A stretch of DNA of 28,253 bases from JBBSUQ01 sp038234235 (GCA_038234235.1 JBBSUQ010000015.1:1-28253); one strand, 5' to 3'. Positions 7,599 through 16,092 are shown, counted from the stretch's first letter. The notes: a model not told the origin generated them from the letters alone. Program-made: numbers and translations.

Positions 7599-8987
7599 AT
7601 GGCACAAATCGAAATCCGACTTCCAAAAATGGGAGAAAGTGTTACGGAAGCAACAATAACAAATTGGTTAAAAAATATAGGCGATACTGTTGATATGGAC
7701 GAACCATTAGTGGAAGTTGCAACAGATAAAGTTGACAATGAGTTACCATCAGAAGCTGCGGGAACTTTAATTAAGACTTTTTTCGGGAAAGATGAAGTAG
7801 CTCAAGTAGGAGATGTTATTGCAATAATTTCAACAGATGGTGGTTCGGTAGCTGCAGAACCAGAAAAAGAAGTAAAAGCAGTTGAATCAAAAAATAACAA
7901 TATTGAAATTATTCAAAGTGTAAACACAATTGAGAATGAGTTTAATGAAATGCTCTCTAAAAACGGACCTTCAGGTAAATTTTATTCTCCATTAGTAAGA
8001 AGTATTGCCGCAAAAGAAAATATCTCTATGCAGCAACTTGAAGAAATTGACGGTAGTGGACAATCTGGAAGGGTTACTAAAAAAGATATACTAGATTTTG
8101 TTTCAAATGGTGGAGCTTCTCAAAATGCTTCAAAATCAAACGGACAGACCAATGTGGTAACAATTGACCACTCTAAAGATTTACAATCTACCACACAAAA
8201 TAAACCGGCAGCGCAACAAGCTGGAAATAGCGGTGGCTTTTTATCAAACATTAAAGAGCCAATTGTAACTATTAATCCAGGTGATGAAATTATTGAAATG
8301 GACAGAATGCGAAGGTTGATAGCCGATCACATGGTTATGTCCACTCACGTTAGTCCGCATGTTACCTCTTATGTTGAAGCCGATGTTACTAATATTGTAA
8401 ATTGGAGAAATAAAATAAAAGGAGAGTTTGCAAAAAGAGAAGGCGAAAACATAACATTCACCCCAATATTTATTGAGGCAATTGCTAAAGCAATTAAAGA
8501 TTTTCCGATGGTGAATGTTTCAGTTAGTGGAACAAATATCATTAAAAGAAAGGACATAAATATAGGTATGGCCACGGCATTACCTTCAGGAAATTTAATT
8601 GTACCAGTTATAAAAAATGCAGACAGACTTAATTTAACTGGCTTAACAAAAGCGGTAAATGAACTTGCAAGAAATGCCAGAGATAACAAATTGAAACCAG
8701 AAGATATTCAAGGTGGAACTTACACTGTTACAAACGTAGGAACATTTGGAAATGTAATGGGCACACCAATTATTAATCAGCCACAAGTAGCTATTATGGC
8801 AGTTGGAGCTATTAGAAAAGTTCCGGCAGTTATAGAAACACCAGATGGCGATTTTATTGGAATACGCCATAAGATGTTTTTATCTCATTCTTATGACCAC
8901 AGAGTTGTTGATGGCGCTTTGGGTGGCCAGTTTGTGAGAAGAGTAGCAGACTATTTAGAACAATTTGATATTAACAAGGAATTATAA
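7599..8987 (+). CDS. 2-oxo acid dehydrogenase E2 component (dihydrolipoamide acyltransferase)
   Basis: Core acyltransferase of a 2-oxo acid dehydrogenase complex, moving an acyl group from lipoate to CoA. 462 residues in the standard order: a lipoyl domain (1-78) with the lipoylated lysine K44 in ATDKVDNE; an Ala/Gln/Ser/Asn-rich linker; a peripheral subunit-binding domain (129-168, YSPLVRSIAAKE to GRVTKKDILDF); a second linker; and the catalytic domain (232-460). The active-site HxxxDG is H434 to D438 in DHRVVDGALGG. The ATDKVD lipoyl motif and single lipoyl domain fit the branched-chain or generic Bacteroidota type more than pyruvate E2, but the substrate cannot be settled because no E1 or E3 gene is adjacent. 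It is a single-gene unit with a strong promoter and terminator. Confidence 0.95.
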   Translation: MAQIEIRLPKMGESVTEATITNWLKNIGDTVDMDEPLVEVATDKVDNELPSEAAGTLIKTFFGKDEVAQVGDVIAIISTDGGSVAAEPEKEVKAVESKNNNIEIIQSVNTIENEFNEMLSKNGPSGKFYSPLVRSIAAKENISMQQLEEIDGSGQSGRVTKKDILDFVSNGGASQNASKSNGQTNVVTIDHSKDLQSTTQNKPAAQQAGNSGGFLSNIKEPIVTINPGDEIIEMDRMRRLIADHMVMSTHVSPHVTSYVEADVTNIVNWRNKIKGEFAKREGENITFTPIFIEAIAKAIKDFPMVNVSVSGTNIIKRKDINIGMATALPSGNLIVPVIKNADRLNLTGLTKAVNELARNARDNKLKPEDIQGGTYTVTNVGTFGNVMGTPIINQPQVAIMAVGAIRKVPAVIETPDGDFIGIRHKMFLSHSYDHRVVDGALGGQFVRRVADYLEQFDINKEL

Positions 8988-9009
8988 TTAAAATTTTATA
9001 ATTTCGCAC

Positions 9010-9044
9010 AACCCATTTTCAATTAAGTTAATGGGTTTTTTTTT
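9010..9044 (+). terminator. Intrinsic terminator of the E2 gene
   Basis: AACCCATT (9010-9017) pairs perfectly with AATGGGTT (9030-9037) around a 12-base loop, followed by an unbroken T run to 9044. It starts 23 bases after the E2 stop codon. Confidence 0.88.
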
Positions 9045-9067
9045 AATTTAATACATACATTATTCAG

Positions 9068-11149
9068 ATGAAACACTTACTATTATTATCTATTTGCTCA
9101 TTACCATTTATATTTTTATCGCAGTTAACAGAAACTGAAGTTCGTGAAATGGCAAATAGCAGTAATGAAAGTGAATTAGTTTTTGAGTCTTCACGAATGT
9201 TGCAAGATGGTTATTTTTATCAATCAGAAATATTGGTAGACAAATTATTAGAAAAACAACCTGAAAACTCCAACTATAATTATAGAAAAGGATTTATCGT
9301 TCTAGAGTCTCGTAAAAACTACATCCAAGCAATAACTTATCTCGAAAAAGCAGTAAAAGATGTTGATAAAAACTATGATATGTTTGGTGCAAATGAAAAA
9401 AGCGCTTCTATAGATGCATATTTTTGGTTAGGAAAAGCTTACCACATGAACGAAGATTTAGCAAAATCTAAAGAATATTATCAGAAATTTCTTACAACTA
9501 ATATAAATAAAAAAAGTCCTTTAATACCATTGTCTAATCTTGGACTTAAACAAGTTGAAATTGCCGAAAACTTAATGAAATATCCCAAAAATGTAGAATT
9601 GGAAAACATGCAAAAGGGTATAAATACTGAATTTCCTGATTTCTCGCCTGTTGTTTCTTTAGATGGATCTGCACTTTATTTTACTTCTAAAAGACCTTGG
9701 CCCAATGGTGAAAGTGATGCTTTTAGAGATCCGAAATTATACCAATACACCGAAGATATCTATGTTTCATATAAAGATTTTGATGGAAATTGGGGAGAAC
9801 CATTGCGTTTAGATTTAAATCATCCAGATAGAAACGAAGCCACAATGGCCGTAAGTAGCGACGAACGTAGAATTTATGTTTATAAAGACGATGCAGGTTT
9901 TGGAGATATTTACTATTCTGACTTCAACACCAATCGATTTACTGATGTGCAAGAGTTCACCGCCAAAAATGTAAATTCAAAAGCTTGGGAACCTCATATT
10001 ACCATTGCACCTAATGGTTTATCTGGTTATTTTGTATCAGACAGATCTGGCGGTTATGGAGGACGAGATATTTACAGAATAGTAAAATTACCAGACGGTT
10101 CTTGGTCTGAACCTCAAAATGTTGGTCCATCAATCAATACTGCTTATGACGAAGATTCACCTTTTATAGCAGTTGATAACAAAACTTTGTATTTTGCCAG
10201 CAATGGTCCTTTATCAATGGGTGGTTTCGATATTTTTGTAAGTGTTAGAGATGAAGACAATGTTTGGTCAAACTCTATAAATCTTGGTTATCCTTTAAAT
10301 TCTACAGTTGATGATATATTTTATACGACTACTATTGATGGTCTCACAGGATTTATGACATCTGACCGAAAATCTAGCCAAGGCGAAAAAGATATTTATG
10401 AAATTCACAACGATTATTTAGGATTGAAAAATATCGCTGTACTTAAAGGATACATTAAGACATCTAACAATAAAGACCTACCGCCTAATGTTTTAGTGAC
10501 TTTAATATGTTTAAATTGTGGCAACCCAATTAAAATTAAAATTAGTCCGAGATTGCGTGATGGTGCTTTCTTTTCTTCTCTTGAACCTTGTAGAAATTAT
10601 GAAATACAATATTCTCAAGATGGTAAGAATTTCCATACTGAAAAGTTTTCTACCGATTGTAAAAAACAATATGATGAAATTTACAAAGAAATAACTTTAA
10701 ATGTTGATGACATGACTGTGGTTAAAGAAAAAGATACTTCGACTATTGTTATAGCTGAAAATAAGGTATTTGAGAATATTTCAATGAAGCATTACTTCAA
10801 TTATAATAAAAATAAATTATCTCCGAAAGAGGGTGATTTGAATAAATTTATGATAAAATTGGAACAACAGATCATCGATGGTAGACAAAATGTTGTTATT
10901 AATATTAACTCATCGGCATCAAAAGTGCCAACTACTAGTTATGCAAACAACCAAGAGCTGGCTAGTAAACGAGCAGAAAATCTTAAAAAGGATATTGAAC
11001 AATTTATTTTAGAAAATCCAATAATGAAAAATAAAGTCATTATTAAAATTGTAGAAGTTAAAGTTGATGGTCCTGAATATTCAAATGATGCCAACAACGA
11101 GGCTAAATATGAACCTTTTCAATATGCAGAAATAACTATAGCGCTTTAA
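9068..11149 (+). CDS. TPR-PD40-OmpA-like envelope protein, first of a tandem pair
   Basis: 693 residues, exported by a signal peptide (1-19). TPR-like helices span about 30-170. Residues 185-450 form a beta-propeller of PD40/WD40-like repeats (FSPVVSLDGSALYFTS, AVSSDERRIYVYKDD, HITIAPNGLSGYFVSDRSGG, DSPFIAVDNKTLYFAS). A small beta domain at 455-550 carries four cysteines (C481, C484, C508, C531). Residues 573-693 are OmpA-like, but the segment equivalent to TDxxG reads INSSASKVPTTSY, so the diaminopimelate-binding Asp is absent while the Arg in LASKRAEN remains. The domain order is like PorE, the OmpA/TPR/PD40 protein linked to type IX secretion; that link is only architectural. The next gene is a paralogue 82 bases downstream. 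No consensus promoter was found. Confidence 0.85.
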   Translation: MKHLLLLSICSLPFIFLSQLTETEVREMANSSNESELVFESSRMLQDGYFYQSEILVDKLLEKQPENSNYNYRKGFIVLESRKNYIQAITYLEKAVKDVDKNYDMFGANEKSASIDAYFWLGKAYHMNEDLAKSKEYYQKFLTTNINKKSPLIPLSNLGLKQVEIAENLMKYPKNVELENMQKGINTEFPDFSPVVSLDGSALYFTSKRPWPNGESDAFRDPKLYQYTEDIYVSYKDFDGNWGEPLRLDLNHPDRNEATMAVSSDERRIYVYKDDAGFGDIYYSDFNTNRFTDVQEFTAKNVNSKAWEPHITIAPNGLSGYFVSDRSGGYGGRDIYRIVKLPDGSWSEPQNVGPSINTAYDEDSPFIAVDNKTLYFASNGPLSMGGFDIFVSVRDEDNVWSNSINLGYPLNSTVDDIFYTTTIDGLTGFMTSDRKSSQGEKDIYEIHNDYLGLKNIAVLKGYIKTSNNKDLPPNVLVTLICLNCGNPIKIKISPRLRDGAFFSSLEPCRNYEIQYSQDGKNFHTEKFSTDCKKQYDEIYKEITLNVDDMTVVKEKDTSTIVIAENKVFENISMKHYFNYNKNKLSPKEGDLNKFMIKLEQQIIDGRQNVVININSSASKVPTTSYANNQELASKRAENLKKDIEQFILENPIMKNKVIIKIVEVKVDGPEYSNDANNEAKYEPFQYAEITIAL

Positions 11150-11231
11150 CAAATCTCATTAAACGTAACATATTAATTATTACTTCGTATATCAAGCTTA
11201 TAATGATCCTTTAGGGTGAAAATTTAAGAAA

Positions 11232-13319
11232 ATGAAGTTTAAAGTATTAATTTTAATTACCTGTATATTTTCAATTTCAAAATCGGCTGTAAGTCAGATA
11301 GAACAAGCTGAAATTGATAATATCATCCAGAGAGGTGATGAACAGGAAATCTTAATGACAAATACAGAAATGATGGCCGATGGACATTATTATTTTGCTC
11401 AACTATTAGCAGAAAAACTAATGCTCTATAAGCCTGAAAGTCCTAATTACAATTATAGAATTGGATTTATCATAATGCAATTAAATGGTGATTATCGTAA
11501 GGCAATACCTTATTTGGAGAAAGCAGTATCAGATACCGATAAAAATTGGGACGCTATTTCAATTAAAGAAAAGAGTGCTCCAAATGATTCTTATTATTAT
11601 TTAGCTAAGGCTTATCATTTAAACAATGAATTAGATAAAGCTCAAGAAAATTATGCTGCTTTTAATAATGCATCTATTAAGAAATCGCCATTAATTAAAG
11701 ACAGTGAATTAGCACAAAAACAAGTTGTTGTTGCTAGAAAAAATCTTGCAAACCCTACCAAAGGTAAAATTACAAATCTTGGATCTACTGTAAATACGAA
11801 GTATCCAGAATATTCGCCGGTGGTTTCTTTGGATGGTTCAGCTATTTATTATACTTCAAGAAGACCATGGGATAATAAAGCAAGTGAGAAATATGTCAAC
11901 AATAGACTTAACCTCAATCCTGAAGATATTTATGTTTCTTACATGGAATTAGATTCTACTTGGGGTATTGGAACAAGATTGTTGTTTTGTGAGGCAGATC
12001 GTAATGAAGCGTCAGTTTCCGTATCAACAGATGAAAGACGATTATTACTTTACAAAGACGATAAAGGTTTTGGAGACATATTTTATACAGATTTCTATGC
12101 CAGTCGTTTTAAAGACATAAAACCAATTGATATTCCAGGATTGAATACAGATGCTTGGGAAACCCATGCAGTTATTTCTCCAGACGGTATGTCTTTGTTC
12201 TTCGTATCTGACCGTGAAGGTGGTTATGGTGGTAGAGATTTATATTATATGTCCAAAAAAGCGGATGGTACTTGGACAGAACCTAAAAATATGGGACCGA
12301 GCATTAACACTGCTTATGAAGAAGATGCACCTTTTGTATCTTTCGATAATCGCACTTTGTATTTTGGCAGTAATGGGCCAACCAGTATGGGAGGTTTTGA
12401 TATTTTCTATACTAAACTCGACACAGATAACACATGGTCTGCTCCTGTTAACATGGGGGTTCCTTATAATTCTACTAATGATGACTTGTTCTATACAACA
12501 ACAATTGATGGCACTAGAGGTTATTTAACTTCTTTTAGAGCAGATAGCAAGGGCGACAAAGATATTTACGAAATCAAAAGTGATAAAATTGGCATTGAGA
12601 ACATCGCCGTTCTGAAAGGCAAAATAAAAACAGTAGGCGATAAACCAATTCCAGAAGATATTGCGGTGTTAATTAAACTGGAATGCATTAATTGTGAAAC
12701 TCCGATGGAAAGAAAAATATACCCAAGATTGAAAGACGGAGTATTTTTAACAGGTTTGGACCCTTGTAAGACTTATAAGCTTACTTATTTCAATGAAACT
12801 GTTGGTAACATCATGAAAGAAGAACAGTTTAAAACGGATTGTATAACTGAATACAAAGAATATTACAGAGAATATTTGTTGGATACAGACAGAATGATAT
12901 TTATAGACCCACCAGTTGTAGATACTATTATCAACACTCCTACTTATGCTAATGCTTCTCTTAAACACAATTTCGGATACAATAAAAATAAATTAGATTT
13001 AAATAATACTGAAGTTAAAAGTTTGATAGCTAAAGTTGAAGAGCAAATTAAAGCAGGCCGTGATAATATTGTTTTAGAAATAAATTCGTCAGCTTCAAAA
13101 GTACCTACTACAACTTATGGAGATAATCAAAGCTTAGCTAGATTAAGAGCAGACAACGTGAAAAAGTTGATGCAAGATTATTTTAAATCTAAAGGTTTGG
13201 ATTCTAAAGTTCAAATAAATGTTACTAAGGTTGAAGTTAACGGACCAGATTATGCCGATGATTCTTCAAACTATGCAAAATATGAAGCATACCAATATGT
13301 AGAGGTGACATTGAAATAA
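11232..13319 (+). CDS. TPR-PD40-OmpA-like envelope protein, second of a tandem pair
   Basis: 695 residues with the same architecture as the gene before it: signal peptide (about 1-21, ending AVSQ), TPR-like helices, a PD40 propeller (YSPVVSLDGSAIYYTSRRP, SVSTDERRLLLYKDD, DGMSLFFVSDREGG, DAPFVSFDNRTLYFGS), a four-cysteine beta domain (CINC, DPCKTY, KTDC) and an OmpA-like tail. By eye about half of the positions are shared with the paralogue along the whole length, so this is an old tandem duplication. The OmpA-like tail again has NSSASKVPTT where the TD motif should be, and RLRADN in the Arg segment. The 82-base gap has no hairpin, so co-transcription is plausible. The function is unknown; a structural or secretion-associated envelope role is inferred. 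Confidence 0.85.
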   Translation: MKFKVLILITCIFSISKSAVSQIEQAEIDNIIQRGDEQEILMTNTEMMADGHYYFAQLLAEKLMLYKPESPNYNYRIGFIIMQLNGDYRKAIPYLEKAVSDTDKNWDAISIKEKSAPNDSYYYLAKAYHLNNELDKAQENYAAFNNASIKKSPLIKDSELAQKQVVVARKNLANPTKGKITNLGSTVNTKYPEYSPVVSLDGSAIYYTSRRPWDNKASEKYVNNRLNLNPEDIYVSYMELDSTWGIGTRLLFCEADRNEASVSVSTDERRLLLYKDDKGFGDIFYTDFYASRFKDIKPIDIPGLNTDAWETHAVISPDGMSLFFVSDREGGYGGRDLYYMSKKADGTWTEPKNMGPSINTAYEEDAPFVSFDNRTLYFGSNGPTSMGGFDIFYTKLDTDNTWSAPVNMGVPYNSTNDDLFYTTTIDGTRGYLTSFRADSKGDKDIYEIKSDKIGIENIAVLKGKIKTVGDKPIPEDIAVLIKLECINCETPMERKIYPRLKDGVFLTGLDPCKTYKLTYFNETVGNIMKEEQFKTDCITEYKEYYREYLLDTDRMIFIDPPVVDTIINTPTYANASLKHNFGYNKNKLDLNNTEVKSLIAKVEEQIKAGRDNIVLEINSSASKVPTTTYGDNQSLARLRADNVKKLMQDYFKSKGLDSKVQINVTKVEVNGPDYADDSSNYAKYEAYQYVEVTLK

Positions 13320-13340
13320 CAAAATTCAAAAAGAATATAA

Positions 13341-13375
13341 AATGGCACTTAATTTATTGAGTGTCATTTTTTTTT
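13341..13375 (+). terminator. Terminator between the PD40-OmpA pair and recR
   Basis: AATGGCACT (13341-13349) pairs with AGTGTCATT (13360-13368) with one G-U pair and a 10-base loop, then a T run to 13375. On the minus strand it ends in four U and may also stop recR transcripts. The remaining bases to 13436 show nothing notable. Confidence 0.8.
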
Positions 13376-13436
13376 GTATTGTATTTTTAATTCCCAATAC
13401 ATCCTCACAAAACCTTACATGTGGATTTCGAAGTTA

Positions 13437-14042
13437 TTACAACACAAATGGCTGTCTTTGCAAGATTGATCTCCCCAAAGTAAGTTCATCTGCATAATGC
13501 AGCTCTGTGCCCGCTGAAACACCTCTAGAAAGCGAACTTATTAAAATTTGTGAATCCTGCAATTTTTTGTATAAGTAAAAATTTGTAGTGTCCCCTTCCA
13601 TTGTCGGACTTAATGCAAAAATTATTTCCTTAATATTTACATTTTTTGATTTCTCAACCAATGGCAATATATTTAAGTCTGAAGGTCCAATACCATCCAT
13701 CGGACTAATAATTCCTCCGAGCACGTGATAAACTCCTTTATAACTTTGGGTAAATTCTATCGCCATAACATCTCTTACGTCTTCTACCACGCAAATTATG
13801 CTCTTATCTCGCTTTTCGCTGCTACAAATACTACAAATATTAGTATCCGAAATATTGCCACAATCTTCGCAGTATTTCACTTTCGATTTCATGTCTAAAA
13901 AACTTTGGGCAAATTGAGCAATATCACTTTCTTTTCTTTTCAACATGTTAAGCACAAGTCTCAATGCAGTTTTTTTACCAATACCAGGTAGCGTAGCCAA
14001 TTGTTCTACAGCATTTTCTATATATTTTGAAGGTATTTGCAC
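13437..14042 (-). CDS. recR: Recombination mediator protein RecR
   Basis: Works with RecO (and RecF) to load RecA on single-stranded DNA gaps. 201 residues, full length. A helix-hairpin-helix is at 15-35 (LATLPGIGKKTALRL), a C4 zinc finger at C58, C61, C70 and C73 (YCEDCGN and CSIC), then a Toprim domain from about residue 78 (SIICVVEDVRDVMAIE) and the conserved C-terminal SRGVSAGTELHYADELTLGRS. The start codon is GTG (14040-14042): there is no ATG before the HhH motif, and an in-frame TAA lies 9 bases upstream. The -7 element ends 4 bases before the GTG, so the mRNA may be leaderless. It is divergent from the membrane protein gene and stands alone. Confidence 0.97.
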   Translation of the reverse strand: MQIPSKYIENAVEQLATLPGIGKKTALRLVLNMLKRKESDIAQFAQSFLDMKSKVKYCEDCGNISDTNICSICSSEKRDKSIICVVEDVRDVMAIEFTQSYKGVYHVLGGIISPMDGIGPSDLNILPLVEKSKNVNIKEIIFALSPTMEGDTTNFYLYKKLQDSQILISSLSRGVSAGTELHYADELTLGRSILQRQPFVL

Positions 14043-14046
14043 AGTG

Positions 14047-14054
14047 CAAAATTA
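14047..14054 (-). promoter_or_regulatory. recR promoter, -7 element TAATTTTG
   Basis: Exact TAnnTTTG on the minus strand, with only CACT between it and the GTG start codon. Nineteen bases upstream of it stands TTA in place of TTG. The transcription start predicted from the usual spacing falls on or next to the start codon. Confidence 0.5.
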
Positions 14055-14096
14055 GGCTTTTCAATATATTTTTTAATCTTTTGTGAATTAATAATT

Positions 14097-14126
14097 TTTG
14101 ATTTTATTAATGAATGGCTAATTTTG
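14097..14126 (+). promoter_or_regulatory. Promoter TTTG-N18-TAATTTTG at the membrane protein gene
   Basis: TTTG (14097-14100), 18 bases, then TAATTTTG (14119-14126): a very good match in both boxes and spacing. It overlaps the ATG at 14114, so transcripts from it cannot include that ATG. The next in-frame starts are GTG at 14132 (5 bases after the -7 box) and ATG at 14156. Confidence 0.6.
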
Positions 14127-14131
14127 CGCCC

Positions 14132-14788
14132 GTGGATAAGATAGCTTTTGAGTGGATGGGCCTCCGCCTTCTTGAACCAATGTCATTAATAATGAATTGG
14201 TTGATATCTCTACAATGCCTAATTTATTTCTTTAGATTGCCAAAAAACAGTAGTCCATTTATTTATTGGTGGCGTGGATTTTTCTTGTTTTTCGGTATAT
14301 CAACAATATTTGGAGGCTTGGGCCACTTATTATTTAATTATTTTGATATTTATGGTAAAATTCCTTGCTGGACCATCGGAATAGTTGGCGGTTATTGCGC
14401 TGCAAGAGGTGTGTTATCTTGTTTCAAACCTGGTATTGTCGAAAGAAGATTATTGTTTTTTTTGGTTTTAAAATGCGTGGTATTATGGTTTCTAGGAATA
14501 ATGACATTGAAATTTCTATTTATTTCATTAGATGCTTCCATTAGTTATTTAGTTTTTTGTGGATTTGTAGGTTTCTTTTTATACCGGGAAGGAATTGTTC
14601 CACTAAAATATACAGTTATTGGTGTTTTAATACTTCTACCCTCTGTATTCATCTTCGGTTTCGAAATAAATATTCATCCTTGGTTCAATAAAGATGATTT
14701 TAGTCATGTTTTGATGATTGGCTGTATTTACTATTTCTATCTTGGTGCCAAAAATATGCTTAGTTTTACACGGATAGCATTAGATTAA
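14132..14788 (+). CDS. Uncharacterised polytopic membrane protein
   Basis: About 218 residues from the GTG at 14132. The frame also has an ATG at 14114, but that lies inside the promoter; ATG at 14156 is a third option. Around seven hydrophobic segments cover almost the entire protein. Polar residues recur in or next to them: E in RLLEPMSL, GGLGHLL, and HPWFNKDDFSHVLM near the C-terminus. The GH and NKDDFSH segments recall the histidine/aspartate pattern of integral membrane hydrolases of the ceramidase-like (CREST) group; this is a resemblance only, and I do not recognise a characterised family. The smpB ATG begins one base after its stop codon, so the two are co-transcribed and probably translationally coupled. 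Confidence 0.75.
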   Translation: MDKIAFEWMGLRLLEPMSLIMNWLISLQCLIYFFRLPKNSSPFIYWWRGFFLFFGISTIFGGLGHLLFNYFDIYGKIPCWTIGIVGGYCAARGVLSCFKPGIVERRLLFFLVLKCVVLWFLGIMTLKFLFISLDASISYLVFCGFVGFFLYREGIVPLKYTVIGVLILLPSVFIFGFEINIHPWFNKDDFSHVLMIGCIYYFYLGAKNMLSFTRIALD

Positions 14789-14789
14789 A

Positions 14790-15242
14790 ATGTCACAGAA
14801 ACAACTCAATATTAAAAATAAACGTGCCCGTTTTGAATACCATCTCTTGGATGAATTTACGGCGGGTATAATTTTGGGTGGCACAGAAATTAAAAGCATC
14901 AGAAACGGAAAGGCCAGCATTTTAGAAGCTTACTGTATTCTAGAAAGAAATGAAGTGTTTATCCGCAACATGTTCATCAATGAATATGAAAATGGTTCTT
15001 TTTACAATCATAAACCACGTGGTGACCGTAAACTATTGCTTAACAAGTCCGAAATACAAAAAATTGATAAATGGCTTAAAGTAAAAGGAAATACTATTAT
15101 TCCGCTTAAATTATTTTTATCAGATAAAGGCTGGGTTAAAATGGATATAGCCATGGCTCAAGGTAAAAAGCAGCATGATAAACGCGAAGATTTAAAGTTG
15201 AAAGACGATAAACGTGATATGGACCGGGCGCTAAAAAAATAG
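14790..15242 (+). CDS. smpB: SsrA-binding protein SmpB
   Basis: Binds tmRNA and brings it to stalled ribosomes in trans-translation. 150 residues, full length. The family signatures are clear: NKRARFEYHLLDEFTAGIIL, GTEIKSIRNGKAS, the central RNA-binding segment (NHKPRGDRKLLL), GWVKMDIAMAQGKKQHDKRED and a basic C-terminal tail (LKDDKRDMDRALKK) that enters the mRNA channel. It starts one base after the stop of the membrane protein gene, and no promoter of its own is seen. The tmRNA gene itself is not in the window. The stop codon sits in the centre of an A/T palindrome. Confidence 0.97.
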   Translation: MSQKQLNIKNKRARFEYHLLDEFTAGIILGGTEIKSIRNGKASILEAYCILERNEVFIRNMFINEYENGSFYNHKPRGDRKLLLNKSEIQKIDKWLKVKGNTIIPLKLFLSDKGWVKMDIAMAQGKKQHDKREDLKLKDDKRDMDRALKK

Positions 15243-15250
15243 TTTTTTTA
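15232..15250. terminator. A/T palindrome around the smpB stop codon, possible bidirectional terminator
   Basis: TAAAAAAA (15232-15239), then TAG, the smpB stop codon, then TTTTTTTA (15243-15250). Both strands give a U-rich 3-prime side. It lies between two convergent genes that are 19 bases apart. The stem is pure A-T, so its strength is doubtful. Confidence 0.35.
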
Positions 15251-15261
15251 TTTATAGACTG

Positions 15262-16092
15262 TCATACAGCACCAAGTGTAAACATGTGCAACCACCTATC
15301 ATTTGTTAACAAAAAGTACAGAAGTACGCTACCAACCATATAATTATTAAAAATAAATAAGACGGAAAAATATAAGGTCTTGGCCTTGTAAAATCTGCAC
15401 AAAAACGGAAAAACAAAAATAAAAACCGCAAACCAACGAATGTAAATATAACTCATGGCAGGATTGTATTGTTCAACATCTTTGTTACTATAAGATAAAA
15501 CCGTCACTGGTTCATGAAAAATGCCACTTTTGTAAACAACTATGTCTGTAAATTCTTCCGCAATTCTATTGTTTAAACGCTCCATCCAAATATAATTACC
15601 GTTTTGCGTGATTATTAATTTCGGACTATTGGTAAGTTTTGAATAACCAGCATTATAATTTATAATTCTATCCTTTTCTTCAGTAAGAGGTAAAAATCTC
15701 TCTGAAATCAATAAAATTGCAACCACCAAACCAACATACCTTACTGCAAAACTCAATTTTTGACGCCAACCAGAATTTAATAACTTGTAATATCTTTCAT
15801 TTTCTAAAGTTTCTCTTTCTTGTTGCTCTTTAAATCTTTCTTTACCCAGTTTAATTCGCTCTGCCCGCTCCTTTTCTTTGATATCAACTACTTTTTCTTT
15901 TCTTCTTAATGGAATTGCCGATTTGCCCATAATAATTTCATAAGCATTGCGAATTTCCTGAAATTTTAAGGCTGATTCTAATGAAGAATTTCTATCGGGG
16001 TGGTGCATCAAAACCAATTGTCTATAGCGTTTTTTGACCATCGACTTATCGGCATCAGCAGTTAAACCTAATATGTGATAGTATTTATTCAT
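15262..16092 (-). CDS. Membrane-anchored J-domain protein
   Basis: Probable co-chaperone that brings Hsp70 (DnaK) to the inner membrane. 276 residues. The J domain is residues 3-60 (YYHILGLTADADKSMVKKRY) with the HPD motif at 31-33 in MHHPDRN. A long charged helix rich in K, E and R follows (63-105). Three predicted membrane segments are at about 113-131, 215-233 and 239-262, with a soluble segment of roughly 80 residues between the first and second. It has no zinc-finger or substrate-binding domain of DnaJ or CbpA, so it is a class III J protein with its own target. Its ATG overlaps the stop of the MenE-type gene (ATGA), so translation is probably coupled. The client is unknown. Confidence 0.87.
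   Translation of the reverse strand: MNKYYHILGLTADADKSMVKKRYRQLVLMHHPDRNSSLESALKFQEIRNAYEIIMGKSAIPLRRKEKVVDIKEKERAERIKLGKERFKEQQERETLENERYYKLLNSGWRQKLSFAVRYVGLVVAILLISERFLPLTEEKDRIINYNAGYSKLTNSPKLIITQNGNYIWMERLNNRIAEEFTDIVVYKSGIFHEPVTVLSYSNKDVEQYNPAMSYIYIRWFAVFIFVFPFLCRFYKAKTLYFSVLFIFNNYMVGSVLLYFLLTNDRWLHMFTLGAV

Noticed and set aside
12151..12528. 125-codon frame inside the second PD40-OmpA gene
   Set aside because: Same-strand shifted frame; its residues track the repeats of the real gene and show no domain of their own.
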